A DNA stretch of 64,000 nt from Gammaproteobacteria bacterium (GTDB lineage Bacteria > Pseudomonadota > Gammaproteobacteria > Steroidobacterales > Steroidobacteraceae), in the NCBI GenBank assembly GCA_016707425.1, contig JADJHU010000015.1, positions 496,001 through 560,000 of the forward strand, read 5' to 3'. How positions within the stretch are numbered: position 1 is the stretch's first letter; each line of letters starts with the position of its first letter. A model generated the notes under the pieces. The model did not search any database and had not been told where the DNA came from. It saw nothing but the letters and a program-made list of their open reading frames with translations. This document shows, in pieces, positions 8,690 to 18,745 of this stretch. The position numbers and the translations under genes are program-made.

Positions 8690-9436
8690 ATGGCGAAACC
8701 CCCGCCGTCCCCGGGGGCCGAGGCACTGCGGGCCTTTGCGCCTGAGCTGCGCATTCTGCGTGCCGGTACGGCGCTCGCACGCATCTACTTTACCGATGGC
8801 CGTGGCGCCACGAGGTGGAATGCATTCCGGCGCTTCGGTCCGCTCGGCTCGCGCTTCGATCATCACGTTCCCGATCGCACGGGGGCACCGTGCGAGCAGG
8901 AGCGTACGATCCTGTATGCCGCCGTGCACATCGACACGTGCGTCGCCGAGGTCCTCCAGCAGACACGCCGCGTCGACCGCACGCGCGGTGCGCCGTGGCT
9001 CGCCGTCTTCGCTTTTGCGCGAGACCTTGCCCTGCTCGACCTGACCGGCGCGTTCTGCACGCGCATCGGCGCTTGCATGGCCATTGCCTCCGGCAGCCGC
9101 AAGCGGGCCCGCGACTGGTCGCAAGACTTGTACGAGGCCTACGGCACGATCGACGGTCTGTACTACCCGTCTTCCATGAACGGCCACGCACCGGCGCTCG
9201 TGACCCGAGGACAGCCCGACGCCGAGGTGATCCGCCGGCATCTGCAGGCGCTCGAGGATGCGCTCACCCATCTGCGTCCGCACGCTGGTAACACGGCTAT
9301 GCAGCTGTGCACACAGAACGCGCTGGACGTGGCGACCCACATCGCGGCCGGTTCAGGCGTCGACGCCCCCGAGTACGCGACGATCATCGATCGCCTGGCC
9401 GAGCTGCGGATCTCGCGCACCGGCCCTTCCCGGTAA
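8690..9436 (+). CDS. RES domain toxin (NAD+ phosphorylase/ADP-ribosyltransferase fold)
   Basis: A 248-residue protein with RES-family landmarks: an N-terminal Arg in ILRAGTALARIYF, the ERTILYAAVHIDTCVAEVLQQ stretch with the conserved Glu, and the YYPSSMNG region near residue 165 with the active-site serine. RES toxins (ParT, MbcT, Res) deplete or transfer NAD+ and are held in check by Xre/MbcA antitoxins encoded just upstream. Here the upstream antitoxin is truncated, so this may be an orphan toxin gene. The protein is somewhat longer than the usual 150-230 residues. The ATG at 8690 was chosen because the earlier codons are arginine-rich and non-homologous. Confidence 0.78.
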   Translation: MAKPPPSPGAEALRAFAPELRILRAGTALARIYFTDGRGATRWNAFRRFGPLGSRFDHHVPDRTGAPCEQERTILYAAVHIDTCVAEVLQQTRRVDRTRGAPWLAVFAFARDLALLDLTGAFCTRIGACMAIASGSRKRARDWSQDLYEAYGTIDGLYYPSSMNGHAPALVTRGQPDAEVIRRHLQALEDALTHLRPHAGNTAMQLCTQNALDVATHIAAGSGVDAPEYATIIDRLAELRISRTGPSR

Positions 9437-9478
9437 CGTATCCAGTTGCTGTCTGCCTTATGTGGCAGATCCGCGTCC

Positions 9479-12246
9479 TCAGCCGCCCTTCTTGTCCTCC
9501 GAATCCGGCGGCGCAGCCTGCTCGCCCCGCAGCTTCGCGATGCGCCGTGCCAGCTCCTCGCGCGCTGCATGCTTCGCCGCCTTCGTGCCCCACGGCGGCG
9601 CGGCCGGAACAGGCGGGGGCGCCGCACGCGCTGCGGCCGCCCGGGCCGCTTCCTCTAGCGCCCGCTCTTCACCGGCTTTGGCTTCCCGCGCCGCCTGCTC
9701 GCGCGCCGCCCAGGATTCCGCAGCGATCGGCATCGGCAGCTCCCCGCGCCTGGCTGCGAGCCACAGCCCGCGGCTGATCGGCCACTGCATGGGATGCGCG
9801 AACTCGTGGGCGAAGGGTTGATTGAGCCCCACGAGCACCGGTTGCCACTCATCCATGCTGCTGCGCCGGATGGCGAGTGCCGGGTTGAGCTGATACCAGC
9901 CGTGGGCGATGCGCTTGAAGAGCCTGCGGTTGTAGGCGTAGTCGCGCTCGACTTCGCTGCGTGACAGCACGCTCGAGAGATGTGCGCGCTTGCGTCGCTC
10001 GGGTCGCAGCACGCCCGGCGGCAGATGATGCCAGGCCTCGAGGACCGTGGCAGTCGCGACGCCCGTGCGCTCGTTCCAGCCCGAAGCCGCCAGCGCCGTA
10101 CGGAACAGGACCCAGAGCGTCTGGAACACGAGGTACTCGCTCTGGTGCCGGTCGAGACGCACGAGCCGCTCGCCGGCATCGAGATCGATGGCGCTCGGCG
10201 CGGTGTACTCGCAGATCGCGCCGAAGGCCCCGCGGGCGTAGGCCGCGTCGCGGAAGGCCGCATGCAGCGCCCAGTGAAAAGCGTTCCACCCGAAATCGTC
10301 GATCGCCTCCACGTCGGCACCGCGCTCGAGCAAAGCCTCGACGAGCGCTGCGTTGCCCACCGTGGCCGCGGCCATGAGCGGCGTCTGGTTCATCGGCGTG
10401 CGGTGCTCGAGGCCGTATTGCTCGCATTGCTGCAGCACGCCCTTGAAGCTCTTCGAGCGATAGTCGTTCAGGTACTTGTTCGCGAGCAGCGCGTGCTGCT
10501 TGCCGAAAGCGCGGGCCGCGTTGTACCCGTCGCTCTCGGCGAGCCAGTGCGCGAGCACGGGAAGATCGCGGAACGCGGCGTATTCGTAGAGCTGCTGGCA
10601 CAGCTTCCCGCCCGGCGTGTGTGTACGAAACACGGCGACGAGCTTCTCGCGCACGGCCTTCTCGTCGAGCACCGGCCAGGGCACCGGCGTCTCCTGCAGG
10701 AAGGTCCGGCGCACGGCTTCGGCCTGCTCCTGCTTGCCCTGCAGCTCGAGGCGCCGTGCCTCCTGCTGCCATTCCTCCTGGGTCGCCTCGCGCGCATCGA
10801 CCTTGACCTGGCTCGCGCTCGGCGAGAGTCGGAGCAGCCGCAATAGCGGGTGCTCGGTATCCGCTTCGACCAGGTAGACGTTGCGAACTGCGCGCGTGAG
10901 CGCGACGTAGAGCGCGTTAGCGAGCGACGCACGTCCTCCCGGTCGGGGTGCAGCGTGACGCCGCCCTGCGTCTCGCCTACGGCCTCGACCAGAAAGTTGC
11001 TTTCGCGATCGACCGAACCGAAGCGGTGCTGCTTCACGAGCAGCAGGCGGTTGGCGACTGCCGTGACCTCGCGACCGTTGCGGAAGTTGGCACGCAGCAC
11101 GTTGAGCGGCTGGCGAGCGGCGAGCTGCTCATTGCGCCAGAAGAGCGTCTTCACCCGACTCCAGGAAAAGAAGTTCGGGTGCACGATCTGGTTCGAATCT
11201 CCGCAGAGCATGAAGCTGCCGGCGGCCTTCAATGTCCGCAGCACGAGGAGGAGTTGCGCCGGCGTGAGATCCTGCACTTCGTCGACGACCACGAAGTCGT
11301 AGCGGGCCTGAGCGAGCGGGAGCCAGTCCTGGGCGAGAAGACCCAGATCGTAGAGCCCGGCCCCGGCGAGCCAGGCGCGATAACGCTGAAAGAGATCGTA
11401 GACGCGCGGCCGATCTTCTGCGCCGTAGATCGACTGGCGTACGCCGAGCGCGAGATAGGGCTCGCGCGACAGGACGCCTCCCGCCTCGGCGGCGATGACC
11501 CCGCGGATTTCCTCGTACGCCTGATGGGCATCGAGGCCGCGGAAGGCCTGTCGCTGGCGTTCGAACCAGCCGCCAAACTCCCGCCAGGTCGCCTCGCGGC
11601 CGGGCGGTATGCGCAGCGTCTCGAGGAATTCCCGATAGGAGAGGAACTCGATCTCCTGATTCCCGCGTTCGAAGCCGTCGGCGAAGTAGATCTCGCGGGC
11701 GCTGCGCGCGAGATACGCCGAATGCGTTACGTAGAGTGCCTGGCCATCGATGCGCTTGATCTTCTCGAGCGTGAGCGCCGTCTTGCCGCTGCCCGCGCCG
11801 CGGACGATCACGATCGGGGGCGAGGCGAGCCAGATCGCGTGCTGTGCATCGTCGAAGGAGAGCGGCTTGTCGAGCCACGCGATCTCGCGCCGCGAGGGAT
11901 GCAGGTAGCGCATCGGCTCGGCTTCGGCGTCCACTGGAGGCTCGGCGACGTCCGCGATCTGTGCTTCGTCCACATCCACGCCGCGCAGGAAGCGCGACCG
12001 CTCGTAGGCGTGCTGCTCGATGAGCTCGAGCAGCACGGCGCAGGTCTCGCCCTCGTGCCGCACGAGCGCGATCAGGAGGCGTGCCGCATCGTCGAGCTTC
12101 GCGCGATAGAACTTGCCGTGGCGGAGATTGACGAGCTTCTTCACACCTGCGGCGCGGAAGTCGTCGCGCTCGAGCGCAGCGCGAATGCGGGCGGTGGCCG
12201 CAGTGTGCCGCGACGTGTCCAGCCCTTCGTACTCCAGAACGCGCAT
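9479..12246 (-). pseudogene. UvrD/Rep-like helicase with ankyrin repeats, internally deleted and frameshifted
   Basis: The 5' part (12246 to about 10930) encodes an N-terminal domain and then a superfamily 1 helicase core: Walker A VRGAGSGKTALT, DEVQD, and the LCGDSNQIVHPNFFSW and ANFRNGREV motifs. After HPDREDVRR the sequence jumps, in another frame, to NALYVALTRAVRN, which is helicase motif VI. From there the second frame runs to 9479. It contains an ankyrin unit (TPLMAAATVGNAALVEALLERGADV), a long helical region and an Ala/Glu-rich tail. The part of domain 2A holding motifs IV-V and the H/KGLE loop is absent, so about 150-200 residues were lost at the junction near 10919-10930. It lies six bases after the M2 peptidase gene. 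An assembly error remains possible. Confidence 0.75.
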
Positions 12247-12252
12247 GGCGGC

Positions 12253-14124
12253 CTACCACCCGCACTTCTGTCCTGCGTTCTGCTCCTTCAGCCACGCGCT
12301 GAGCGGCTGGAAGTACTCGATGAGCGCTGAGGCGTCCATCTGGCGCGTGCCGGTGAGCTGCTCGAGGGTGTCCTGCCAGGGCTGGCTCGCGCCCTGGCTC
12401 AGCACTTTCGCGAAGCGCTCGCCGGCGGCCTTGCTGCCGAAGATCGAGCACTCGTGCAGCGGACCCTCGAAGCCGGCGGCCTTGCAGAGTGCCTGCTGGA
12501 ACTGGAATTGCAGGATGAAGGCGAGGAAGTAGCGTGTATAGGGCGTGTTGGCCGGGATGTGGTACTTCGCTCCCGGATCGAAGTCGGCTTCCGACCGGGG
12601 TACGGGCGGCGCCACGCCCTGGTACTTTTCGCGCAGCTGCCACCAGGCAGCGTTGTAGTTCGCAGGCGTGATCTCACCCGAGAACACCCGCCAGCGCCAC
12701 TCGTCGATGAGCTTGCCGAAGGGCAGGAAGGCGATTTTCTCGCTCGCCATCTTCATCTGCTGGTTGATGACGGCCTCGCGGCCCGGCTTCACGGCGCTCA
12801 CCAGCCCGATTTCGCTCAGATAGCCGGGCGTCACCGAGAGGTTGACGGTGTCGCCGACCGCTTCGTGGAAGCCGTCGTTTGCACCACCCCGGAAGAGATA
12901 CGGCAGGTCGCGGTACCAGAGGAAGTAGTAGACGTGGCCGAGCTCGTGGTAGATGGTGAAGAGATCTTCTTCGGTCGGGCGCATGCACATCTTGATGCGC
13001 ACGTCCTCCCGGGCGGAATCCATGTCCCAGGCGCTCGCGTGGCAGACGACCTCACGATCGCGCGGCCGCGTGAGCATGGAGCGCTCCCAGAATTTCGGCG
13101 GGAGTGCGGGGAAGCCGATCGACATGTAGAAGTGTTCGGCGGACTTCGTCATCCGCAGGGCATCCCATTTCTTCGCCTTCAGGAGGCGGTCGGCCGATTC
13201 GATGCTCGCCTGCGGATAGGGCTTCAGCACGTCGTCATAGATGCGGTTCCACTGCTGGGCCCACATATTGCCGAAGAGGTGCGCGGGGATGGGTCTGCCG
13301 GCCGGCACCCTGTTCTCGCCGTAGACCTTTGCGAGGCGGCTACGCGCATAGCAGTGCAGCTCGCGATAGAGGGGCTCGACCTGCGAATAGAGACGCGCGG
13401 TCTCGCTCTCGAACTCGGCGGGTGTCATGTCGTAACCGGCCCGCCAGAGCTCGCCGAGATCGCGGAAGCCGAGCTCACGCGCGCCTTCGTTGGCGAGCGC
13501 CACGAAACGTTCGTAGGGCTTGCGCATCTGGACGCCCACGTGATGCCAGCCGGTCCAGACATCGAGGAGCTGGTCGTAGTCGCGACTCTTCGCGAGGATC
13601 TCGCCGAGCTCATCCACGCCCGGGCAGTGCGTCGCGGCCTGTGTCTTCGCGCCCTGGCGCTTCGGGCAGTAGGAACCCTCGCCATACATCGCATCGAGGC
13701 GCGCCGCGAGCTCCGTGAGCTCGGTGCGCCTGGCTGGGTCGTCGGGGGCAGGCGCGCTGACGTCGAGCTTCAGCAGCATCATCGCGCGCCGTGCATCAGC
13801 GGACACCCGGCCTGCCGCCTCGCCCTCGTAACGGCGCGACTGTCCGACGGCGCGGGTGAAGTATTCGAGGTAGCGGGCGCTCGCGCGTGCGTTCAGGAGC
13901 TCCGTGTCGGGCGTGATGTACGTGGCCTGCGTCCATCCTGCGGCGTTCGCCTCGCGCGCGAGATCGGCCATCTCGCGGTTGATGCGCGCCACGAATTCGT
14001 CGGCGGTCTCCGCTCGGGCGGCGGGCTCTGCAGCCGGTGCCTCGTTCACCGGCTGACCGCCACAGGCGGCAAGCCAGACCGCCGGAATTCCGCACAGCAG
14101 CGCGCTGCGCATCGTGCGAATCAT
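12253..14124 (-). CDS. M2 family metallopeptidase (angiotensin-converting enzyme homologue), lipoprotein
   Basis: A 623-residue zinc dipeptidyl carboxypeptidase-like protein. The N-terminus ends in a lipobox-like VWLAACGG, implying a lipid-anchored periplasmic enzyme. The zinc site is YHELGHVYY (His about 392 and 396) with the third ligand in FHEAVGDTV about 24 residues later, as in ACE. The C-terminal YTRYFLAFILQFQFQQALC segment is also ACE-like. The enzyme should release C-terminal dipeptides from oligopeptides. Its start overlaps the POT transporter stop by four bases, so hydrolysis and dipeptide import are probably co-expressed. The gene is full length and no essential residue is missing. 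Confidence 0.95.
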   Translation of the reverse strand: MIRTMRSALLCGIPAVWLAACGGQPVNEAPAAEPAARAETADEFVARINREMADLAREANAAGWTQATYITPDTELLNARASARYLEYFTRAVGQSRRYEGEAAGRVSADARRAMMLLKLDVSAPAPDDPARRTELTELAARLDAMYGEGSYCPKRQGAKTQAATHCPGVDELGEILAKSRDYDQLLDVWTGWHHVGVQMRKPYERFVALANEGARELGFRDLGELWRAGYDMTPAEFESETARLYSQVEPLYRELHCYARSRLAKVYGENRVPAGRPIPAHLFGNMWAQQWNRIYDDVLKPYPQASIESADRLLKAKKWDALRMTKSAEHFYMSIGFPALPPKFWERSMLTRPRDREVVCHASAWDMDSAREDVRIKMCMRPTEEDLFTIYHELGHVYYFLWYRDLPYLFRGGANDGFHEAVGDTVNLSVTPGYLSEIGLVSAVKPGREAVINQQMKMASEKIAFLPFGKLIDEWRWRVFSGEITPANYNAAWWQLREKYQGVAPPVPRSEADFDPGAKYHIPANTPYTRYFLAFILQFQFQQALCKAAGFEGPLHECSIFGSKAAGERFAKVLSQGASQPWQDTLEQLTGTRQMDASALIEYFQPLSAWLKEQNAGQKCGW

Positions 14125-15653
14125 GTGTCAGCCTCCTGTCGGAACTCACCCATCCATCTGCGCACGGGTCGGGCGATCATGAGCAATGCGACCCCGGCCC
14201 CTGCACCGATGAGGGCCATCTGCAGGAACTCCTCTGGCATGGCGCTCGCGTCCGAAGCGCCGACGTGTCCGCCGATCAGCCCGGCGAAGAGATTGCCGAC
14301 CGCCGCACCGAGAAACCAGGTGCCGAGCATCTGGCCGGTGTAGCGTGGCGGTGAGAGCTTCGTGACATTGGAGAGTCCGACCGGTGAAAGACACAGCTCC
14401 CCGAAGGTGTGCAGCAGATAGGTCAGCAGCAGCCATGTGGGCGTCACCGCGCTGCCGGAAGCCACCACGAGCTGCGTGGCGAGCATCATCACTGCGAAGC
14501 CCGCACCGAGCAGGATCAGGCCGAAGGCGAACTTCACCGGTGCGGAAGGATCGAGGCTGCGCCGGCCGAGCGCCACCCAGAGCCACGCGAAGACCGGTGC
14601 GAAGAGGATGATGAAGACCGGATTGGCGGACTGATACCAGGAGGCCGGGTGCACGCCCTCCGGGAAGAGGTGGCCGAGCCACGAGCGCTTGGTGTAGTCC
14701 TGGGCAAAGAGATTGAAGGTGGTCGCTGCCTGCTCGAAGCCCGCCCAGAAGATCGCCGCGCACAGAAAGAAAATGGCGATTACGCCCACGCGGCGCCGCT
14801 CGTGCATTTCGAGCTTTGCGAACAGCAGCACGTACCCGAAGAACGCGAAGGCGAGCGCGATCATGGCCGTGGCAAAGGCCTGGGCGAGGGTCGTGACACT
14901 GACGGGAACGATGCCCCGGAAGATGAGCAGCGCAAGGAGGATCGTCGCGGTGAGTCCCGCTCCCACCAGCTGCCAGCCTCTGCGTCGCTCTGTCTCGTTC
15001 GCCGCGTGAGGCCGGGCGCCCGCCTCGCCGAGGTGACGGCGGGTGAACCGGTACTGCAGCACGCCGAGGAGCATCGCGAGCCCGGCCACGAAGAATCCGC
15101 CGCGCCAGTTCCACGCCTCGCCAATGGTGCCGGCGATCAGAGGCGCGATGAGCGCGCCGAGATTGATCCCCATGTAGAAGATCGAGAAGCCGGCATCACG
15201 CCGCGCGCCGGGCTGACCCTCATAAAGTGCACCGACGATTGCCGAGATGTTCGGTTTCAGGAGTCCCACACCGACCACGGTGACTGCCAGCCCAAGATAG
15301 AAAACCTGCGGCGAGGCCGGAATCGAGAGAATGAAATTGCCGATCGCGATGATGAGTCCGCCCCAGAGCACCGCGCTCTGCTGGCCGATCAGCCGATCCG
15401 CAATCCACCCACCGGGCAGCGAGCCGAGATAGACCGCTCCCGTATAGAGTCCGTAGACCGCGCCGGCGGTCTGTGGGTCGAGCCCGAAACCGGGGTTTGC
15501 GCCCGAGGTCGAGGCGACCAGGAACAGCACGAGCAGCGCGCGCATGCCGTAATAGGTGAAGCGCTCGAAGAACTCGGTCATGAAAAGCGTCGCGAGACCT
15601 CGTGGATGACCGAGGAAGCGGCGATCGCCTGCAGTGGTGCCGGTGTCGCTCAT
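14121..15653 (-). CDS. POT/PTR family proton-coupled di/tripeptide transporter
   Basis: A 510-residue major-facilitator-type protein with about 14 hydrophobic segments. The family hallmark ExxERFxYYG is present as EFFERFTYYGMR near residue 27, and the second PTR signature GADSGxF-type loop corresponds to the ISAIVGALYEGQPGARRDAGFSIFY region. It imports di- and tripeptides with protons across the inner membrane. Its gene is the first of a coupled pair with the M2 dipeptidyl carboxypeptidase (ATGA overlap). The logic is that the periplasmic enzyme trims peptides to dipeptides and the transporter takes them in. Confidence 0.92.
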   Translation of the reverse strand: MSDTGTTAGDRRFLGHPRGLATLFMTEFFERFTYYGMRALLVLFLVASTSGANPGFGLDPQTAGAVYGLYTGAVYLGSLPGGWIADRLIGQQSAVLWGGLIIAIGNFILSIPASPQVFYLGLAVTVVGVGLLKPNISAIVGALYEGQPGARRDAGFSIFYMGINLGALIAPLIAGTIGEAWNWRGGFFVAGLAMLLGVLQYRFTRRHLGEAGARPHAANETERRRGWQLVGAGLTATILLALLIFRGIVPVSVTTLAQAFATAMIALAFAFFGYVLLFAKLEMHERRRVGVIAIFFLCAAIFWAGFEQAATTFNLFAQDYTKRSWLGHLFPEGVHPASWYQSANPVFIILFAPVFAWLWVALGRRSLDPSAPVKFAFGLILLGAGFAVMMLATQLVVASGSAVTPTWLLLTYLLHTFGELCLSPVGLSNVTKLSPPRYTGQMLGTWFLGAAVGNLFAGLIGGHVGASDASAMPEEFLQMALIGAGAGVALLMIARPVRRWMGEFRQEADT

Positions 15654-15704
15654 GGTGAGCTCGTCGTGTTCGGGTGCGTGGCGGGCGGCTGCGGTCCTCC
15701 GAGT

Positions 15705-17981
15705 CTACAGCGCGAGCCGCACACCGAACCATGCGCTCGCGGGCGCTCCCGGGGAGAGGAAGCGCGGATTGTCATGACCGGCGCCGAGCACCCGGTCTGC
15801 CCTGCCGAAGACTCCGAAGGTTTCGTAATGCGCGTCGAGGATGTTCTCTGCGCTCACCACGAGCCGCAGTCGTCCGCTGAGCGCATATTCCGCCCGTACA
15901 TCGACCACGGTGTAGCCGGGAATGGGCGCGGTGAGATTGGCCTCGTCCCCGCGCAGCCAGCGCTTCGAGCTGCAGAGCACATTCGCCCCGACGCTGAGCC
16001 GGGGCGTGAGTGCGAGATTCGCATCTAGCTTGAGCAGGTGCTGCGGAACGCCGGGCAGGCGGTTCCCCGGGCGGACCTCGATCTCGCCATCGATGGCGGC
16101 CGGATTGTGATCGCTCGCGATGCGGAAGCGTTCCCTGAAGGTTGCGTCCAGATACGTGTAATCGAGCGACCAGTCCAGGCGCTCCGCGAGGGCGCGGCCC
16201 GCGAGATTGAGTTCCAGGCCCTGGCGGCGCGTCGCCCCCACGTTGCTGAAGTAGCCTTCGCTCGTCAGTGCCCCGGCGCTCACGAAGAGGATGTCGTGGG
16301 CGTTGCGCGCGCTGAAGGCGCCGAGATGCCAGTGCAGCGAGCCTTGCCGGCCGCGGATGCCCGCTTCCAGGCTGCGCGTGACGACCTGCTCGAGCGGGGG
16401 ATCCGAGACGAAGGCATTCGGAAGCCGGCAGGGTGCGTCTTCATCGGCGCAGGTGAGCTCCACGGGCGTGGGCGCGCGGCTCGATTCGCCGTAGGCGGCA
16501 TAAGCCTGCACTGCCTGCGACAGCCGGGCGGTGATCCCGGCGCTCGCATTGAAGCGCTGGAAGCGGTGATCGCCCGTGAGGGCGGTGCCTCGCCGGTCGC
16601 GCAGGCCCACGTCGGTCCGGTTGTAGCGTCCGGAGAGCGTGAGACCGATCCGCTCGTGCACGGCCCAGCGGTCATGGAGGTACGCGCTCACGTTGCGGGT
16701 GTCACTCCGGAGCGCGACCCGCGAGTCTTCCACGAAGAAGCCGCCCGGCAGTGCGCGCCGCGTGTCATCCAGATGTCCGAGCTCGGTGGCCGAGCCGAAA
16801 TTCATGCCCGAAGTGTCGATCGAGGCACCGACCGCGAGCGCATTCATCCGGCCTGCGAGCATGCGCGCTGCCTCGAGCTGCACCGTGGCGCCGCGACCAT
16901 CCTGGGTGAGTGTGCTGCGATTGAGCGTGGCACCTTCGACCGCCGTGCCCGAGGGAATCGGCAGGCCGCGCGTATCGAGCGCACGCTCGCTCTCGTTCTC
17001 GCACATGAATCCCGGATCGTCCTCGCAGGGCTCGTAATCGGAGTCGTCACCATTGAGCGTGTCGACGTCGCTCGCGCGGCGATAGACGAGACCCCGTGCG
17101 GCGAGCGTGTCGCTCCAGCGATGCGAAGCGCGCAGCGTGATGAGTCCGAGCCGGTTCTTCGTCTGATCCGGGCGGGTGAAGACCGCACTCCGGTCGCCAG
17201 CCAGCAGCTGCGCAGGGGTCGCGCCATTGCCGATGAGATCCGTGCGCGCCAGCGCGACTTCCATCCGGGCGCTGTCGGCCGCGCCCCGCCAGTCGAGACT
17301 GCCGAAGAACTGGTTTGCCTCGGAGGGCGAGTCGTCGCGCCAGCCGTCCTCTTCGAAGCGGCGACCGGTGAGAAACCACGCGAAACGGTTCCCCATGGCA
17401 CCTCCCGACTCGAATTCAGCGATACGGCGACCGAAGGATCCTGCCGTGAGCCCGGCGCGCAGGCCCGGTGCCGTGAAGCCATCCTTGGTGCGGATCGAGA
17501 TCGCCCCGCCCTGGGCGTTCAGGCCGAAGACCGGGCTTGCACCGGGAATGACCTCGATCGTTGCGATCGCCGAGTGCGGGATGAGCGCCCAGTGCACCGT
17601 ATCCCCGAAGGGCTCGTTGAGGCGCACACCGTCCTGGTAGACCACGAGCCCCTGCGGCAGACCAAGCAGCGGCGAGGCGACGAAGCCGCGGAAGTGCACG
17701 TCGGCCTGCAGGGGATTGCCCTGTGCCTCGTTGACGGCCACGCTGCCCAGCTGCCGGTTCATGAACTGTGCGAGATCGGTGCCGCGGGCGATGCGGTGCG
17801 CACTGGCGGCCTGCACGTTGGCTGGCACCTCATCGATCGGAAGGGTCGCATCCTGCAGGGGCGTGATCCCCGTAATGGTGACCTCCTCGAGTGCCCGGGG
17901 CTTCTCCTGTGCCGGGGCGGAGATGACCGGCGAGACGAGCAGGGCGAACGCGGCGCTGCGTGCGGCGGCACGCAGGATCAT
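15705..17981 (-). CDS. TonB-dependent outer-membrane receptor
   Basis: A 758-residue protein: signal peptide, a TonB-box-like EEVTITGI stretch, a plug domain (about residues 45-165, with GLVVYQDGVRLNE and GASPVFGLNAQGGAISI) and a 22-strand-type beta barrel to the end. The sequence does not end in the classic aromatic residue. It is nearest in style to FecA/siderophore-like receptors, but ligand specificity cannot be read from it. The ATG at 17981 overlaps the tatC stop by four bases; a much longer open frame upstream is antisense-like shadow within tatC. Acidic clusters such as NGDDSDYEPCEDDPG sit in a predicted extracellular loop and might bind a cation, which is speculation. Confidence 0.88.
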   Translation of the reverse strand: MILRAAARSAAFALLVSPVISAPAQEKPRALEEVTITGITPLQDATLPIDEVPANVQAASAHRIARGTDLAQFMNRQLGSVAVNEAQGNPLQADVHFRGFVASPLLGLPQGLVVYQDGVRLNEPFGDTVHWALIPHSAIATIEVIPGASPVFGLNAQGGAISIRTKDGFTAPGLRAGLTAGSFGRRIAEFESGGAMGNRFAWFLTGRRFEEDGWRDDSPSEANQFFGSLDWRGAADSARMEVALARTDLIGNGATPAQLLAGDRSAVFTRPDQTKNRLGLITLRASHRWSDTLAARGLVYRRASDVDTLNGDDSDYEPCEDDPGFMCENESERALDTRGLPIPSGTAVEGATLNRSTLTQDGRGATVQLEAARMLAGRMNALAVGASIDTSGMNFGSATELGHLDDTRRALPGGFFVEDSRVALRSDTRNVSAYLHDRWAVHERIGLTLSGRYNRTDVGLRDRRGTALTGDHRFQRFNASAGITARLSQAVQAYAAYGESSRAPTPVELTCADEDAPCRLPNAFVSDPPLEQVVTRSLEAGIRGRQGSLHWHLGAFSARNAHDILFVSAGALTSEGYFSNVGATRRQGLELNLAGRALAERLDWSLDYTYLDATFRERFRIASDHNPAAIDGEIEVRPGNRLPGVPQHLLKLDANLALTPRLSVGANVLCSSKRWLRGDEANLTAPIPGYTVVDVRAEYALSGRLRLVVSAENILDAHYETFGVFGRADRVLGAGHDNPRFLSPGAPASAWFGVRLAL

Positions 17982-18745
17982 GCGCCCTGTTTCCCGGCCG
18001 GCGCGGTCTGGCCGCGCATCCTGATGAGTATGCGGGCCATGATGAGCCCGCCTTCGTAGAGCAGATACATCGGCACCGCCATGATGGTCTGCGAGATGGC
18101 ATCGGGGGGCGTGAGGATCGCAGCGATCACGAAGATGCCGATGAGCACGAAGCCGCGCTGCGAGCCGAGCTTCTCCACGCTCACGAGACCCGTGAGTGCC
18201 AGGAGCACCACGGCGATCGGCATCTCGAAGGCGGCGCCGAAGGCGAGAAACATCGTGAGTACGAAGGAGAGATAGGAGCCGATGTCCGTCATCATGCGCA
18301 CGCCCAGGGGCGTCGTATGCGCGAAGAACTCGAACATCACGGGGAAGACCGCGAAATACGCGAAGGCAACGCCGCAATAGAACAGGATGATCGATGTGAT
18401 GAGCAGTGGAATCGCGAAGCGCTTCTCGCGCCGGTACAGCCCGGGAGCGACGAAGGCCCAGAGCTGGTAGAGCACATAGGGCATGGCGACGAAGAGCCCC
18501 ACGAACACCGCGAGCTTGAAGGGCACCATGAAGCCGCCGACGACGGTGGTGGCGACGAGCGCGGCACCGTCCGGGAGCTTGTCGAGGAGCGGCTGGGCGA
18601 CGAAGGTGAAGAGCTCGTTCGAGTAGTAGAGACAGGGCGCGATGGCGATGCCGACGGCCACGATCGCCCGCAGGAGCCTGGCACGCAGCTCGAGCAGATG
18701 CGAGATCAGCGTGCCTTCGGCAAGCTTCTCAGCTTCCTCGCTCAT
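17978..18745 (-). CDS. tatC: Sec-independent (Tat) translocase subunit TatC
   Basis: A 255-residue six-helix membrane protein with the TatC hallmarks: SHLLELRARLL at the N-terminus (cytoplasmic Tat-signal binding site), the first periplasmic loop, and FVAPGLYRREKRFAIP. It forms the twin-arginine signal receptor with TatB. The ATG at 18745 overlaps the tatB 3' end by 17 bases; the longer frame upstream reads as basic antisense residues. It is followed directly by the TonB-dependent receptor gene. Confidence 0.97.
   Translation of the reverse strand: MSEEAEKLAEGTLISHLLELRARLLRAIVAVGIAIAPCLYYSNELFTFVAQPLLDKLPDGAALVATTVVGGFMVPFKLAVFVGLFVAMPYVLYQLWAFVAPGLYRREKRFAIPLLITSIILFYCGVAFAYFAVFPVMFEFFAHTTPLGVRMMTDIGSYLSFVLTMFLAFGAAFEMPIAVVLLALTGLVSVEKLGSQRGFVLIGIFVIAAILTPPDAISQTIMAVPMYLLYEGGLIMARILIRMRGQTAPAGKQGA

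Noticed and set aside
9451..9470. Hairpin tctgcc/ggcaga between the RES toxin and the helicase remnant
   Set aside because: The stem is only six bases with no T run on either strand, too weak to call a terminator.
16038..18059. A 673-residue plus-strand frame across the TonB receptor
   Set aside because: The opposite strand encodes a complete receptor with signal peptide and plug; this frame has no domain signature.
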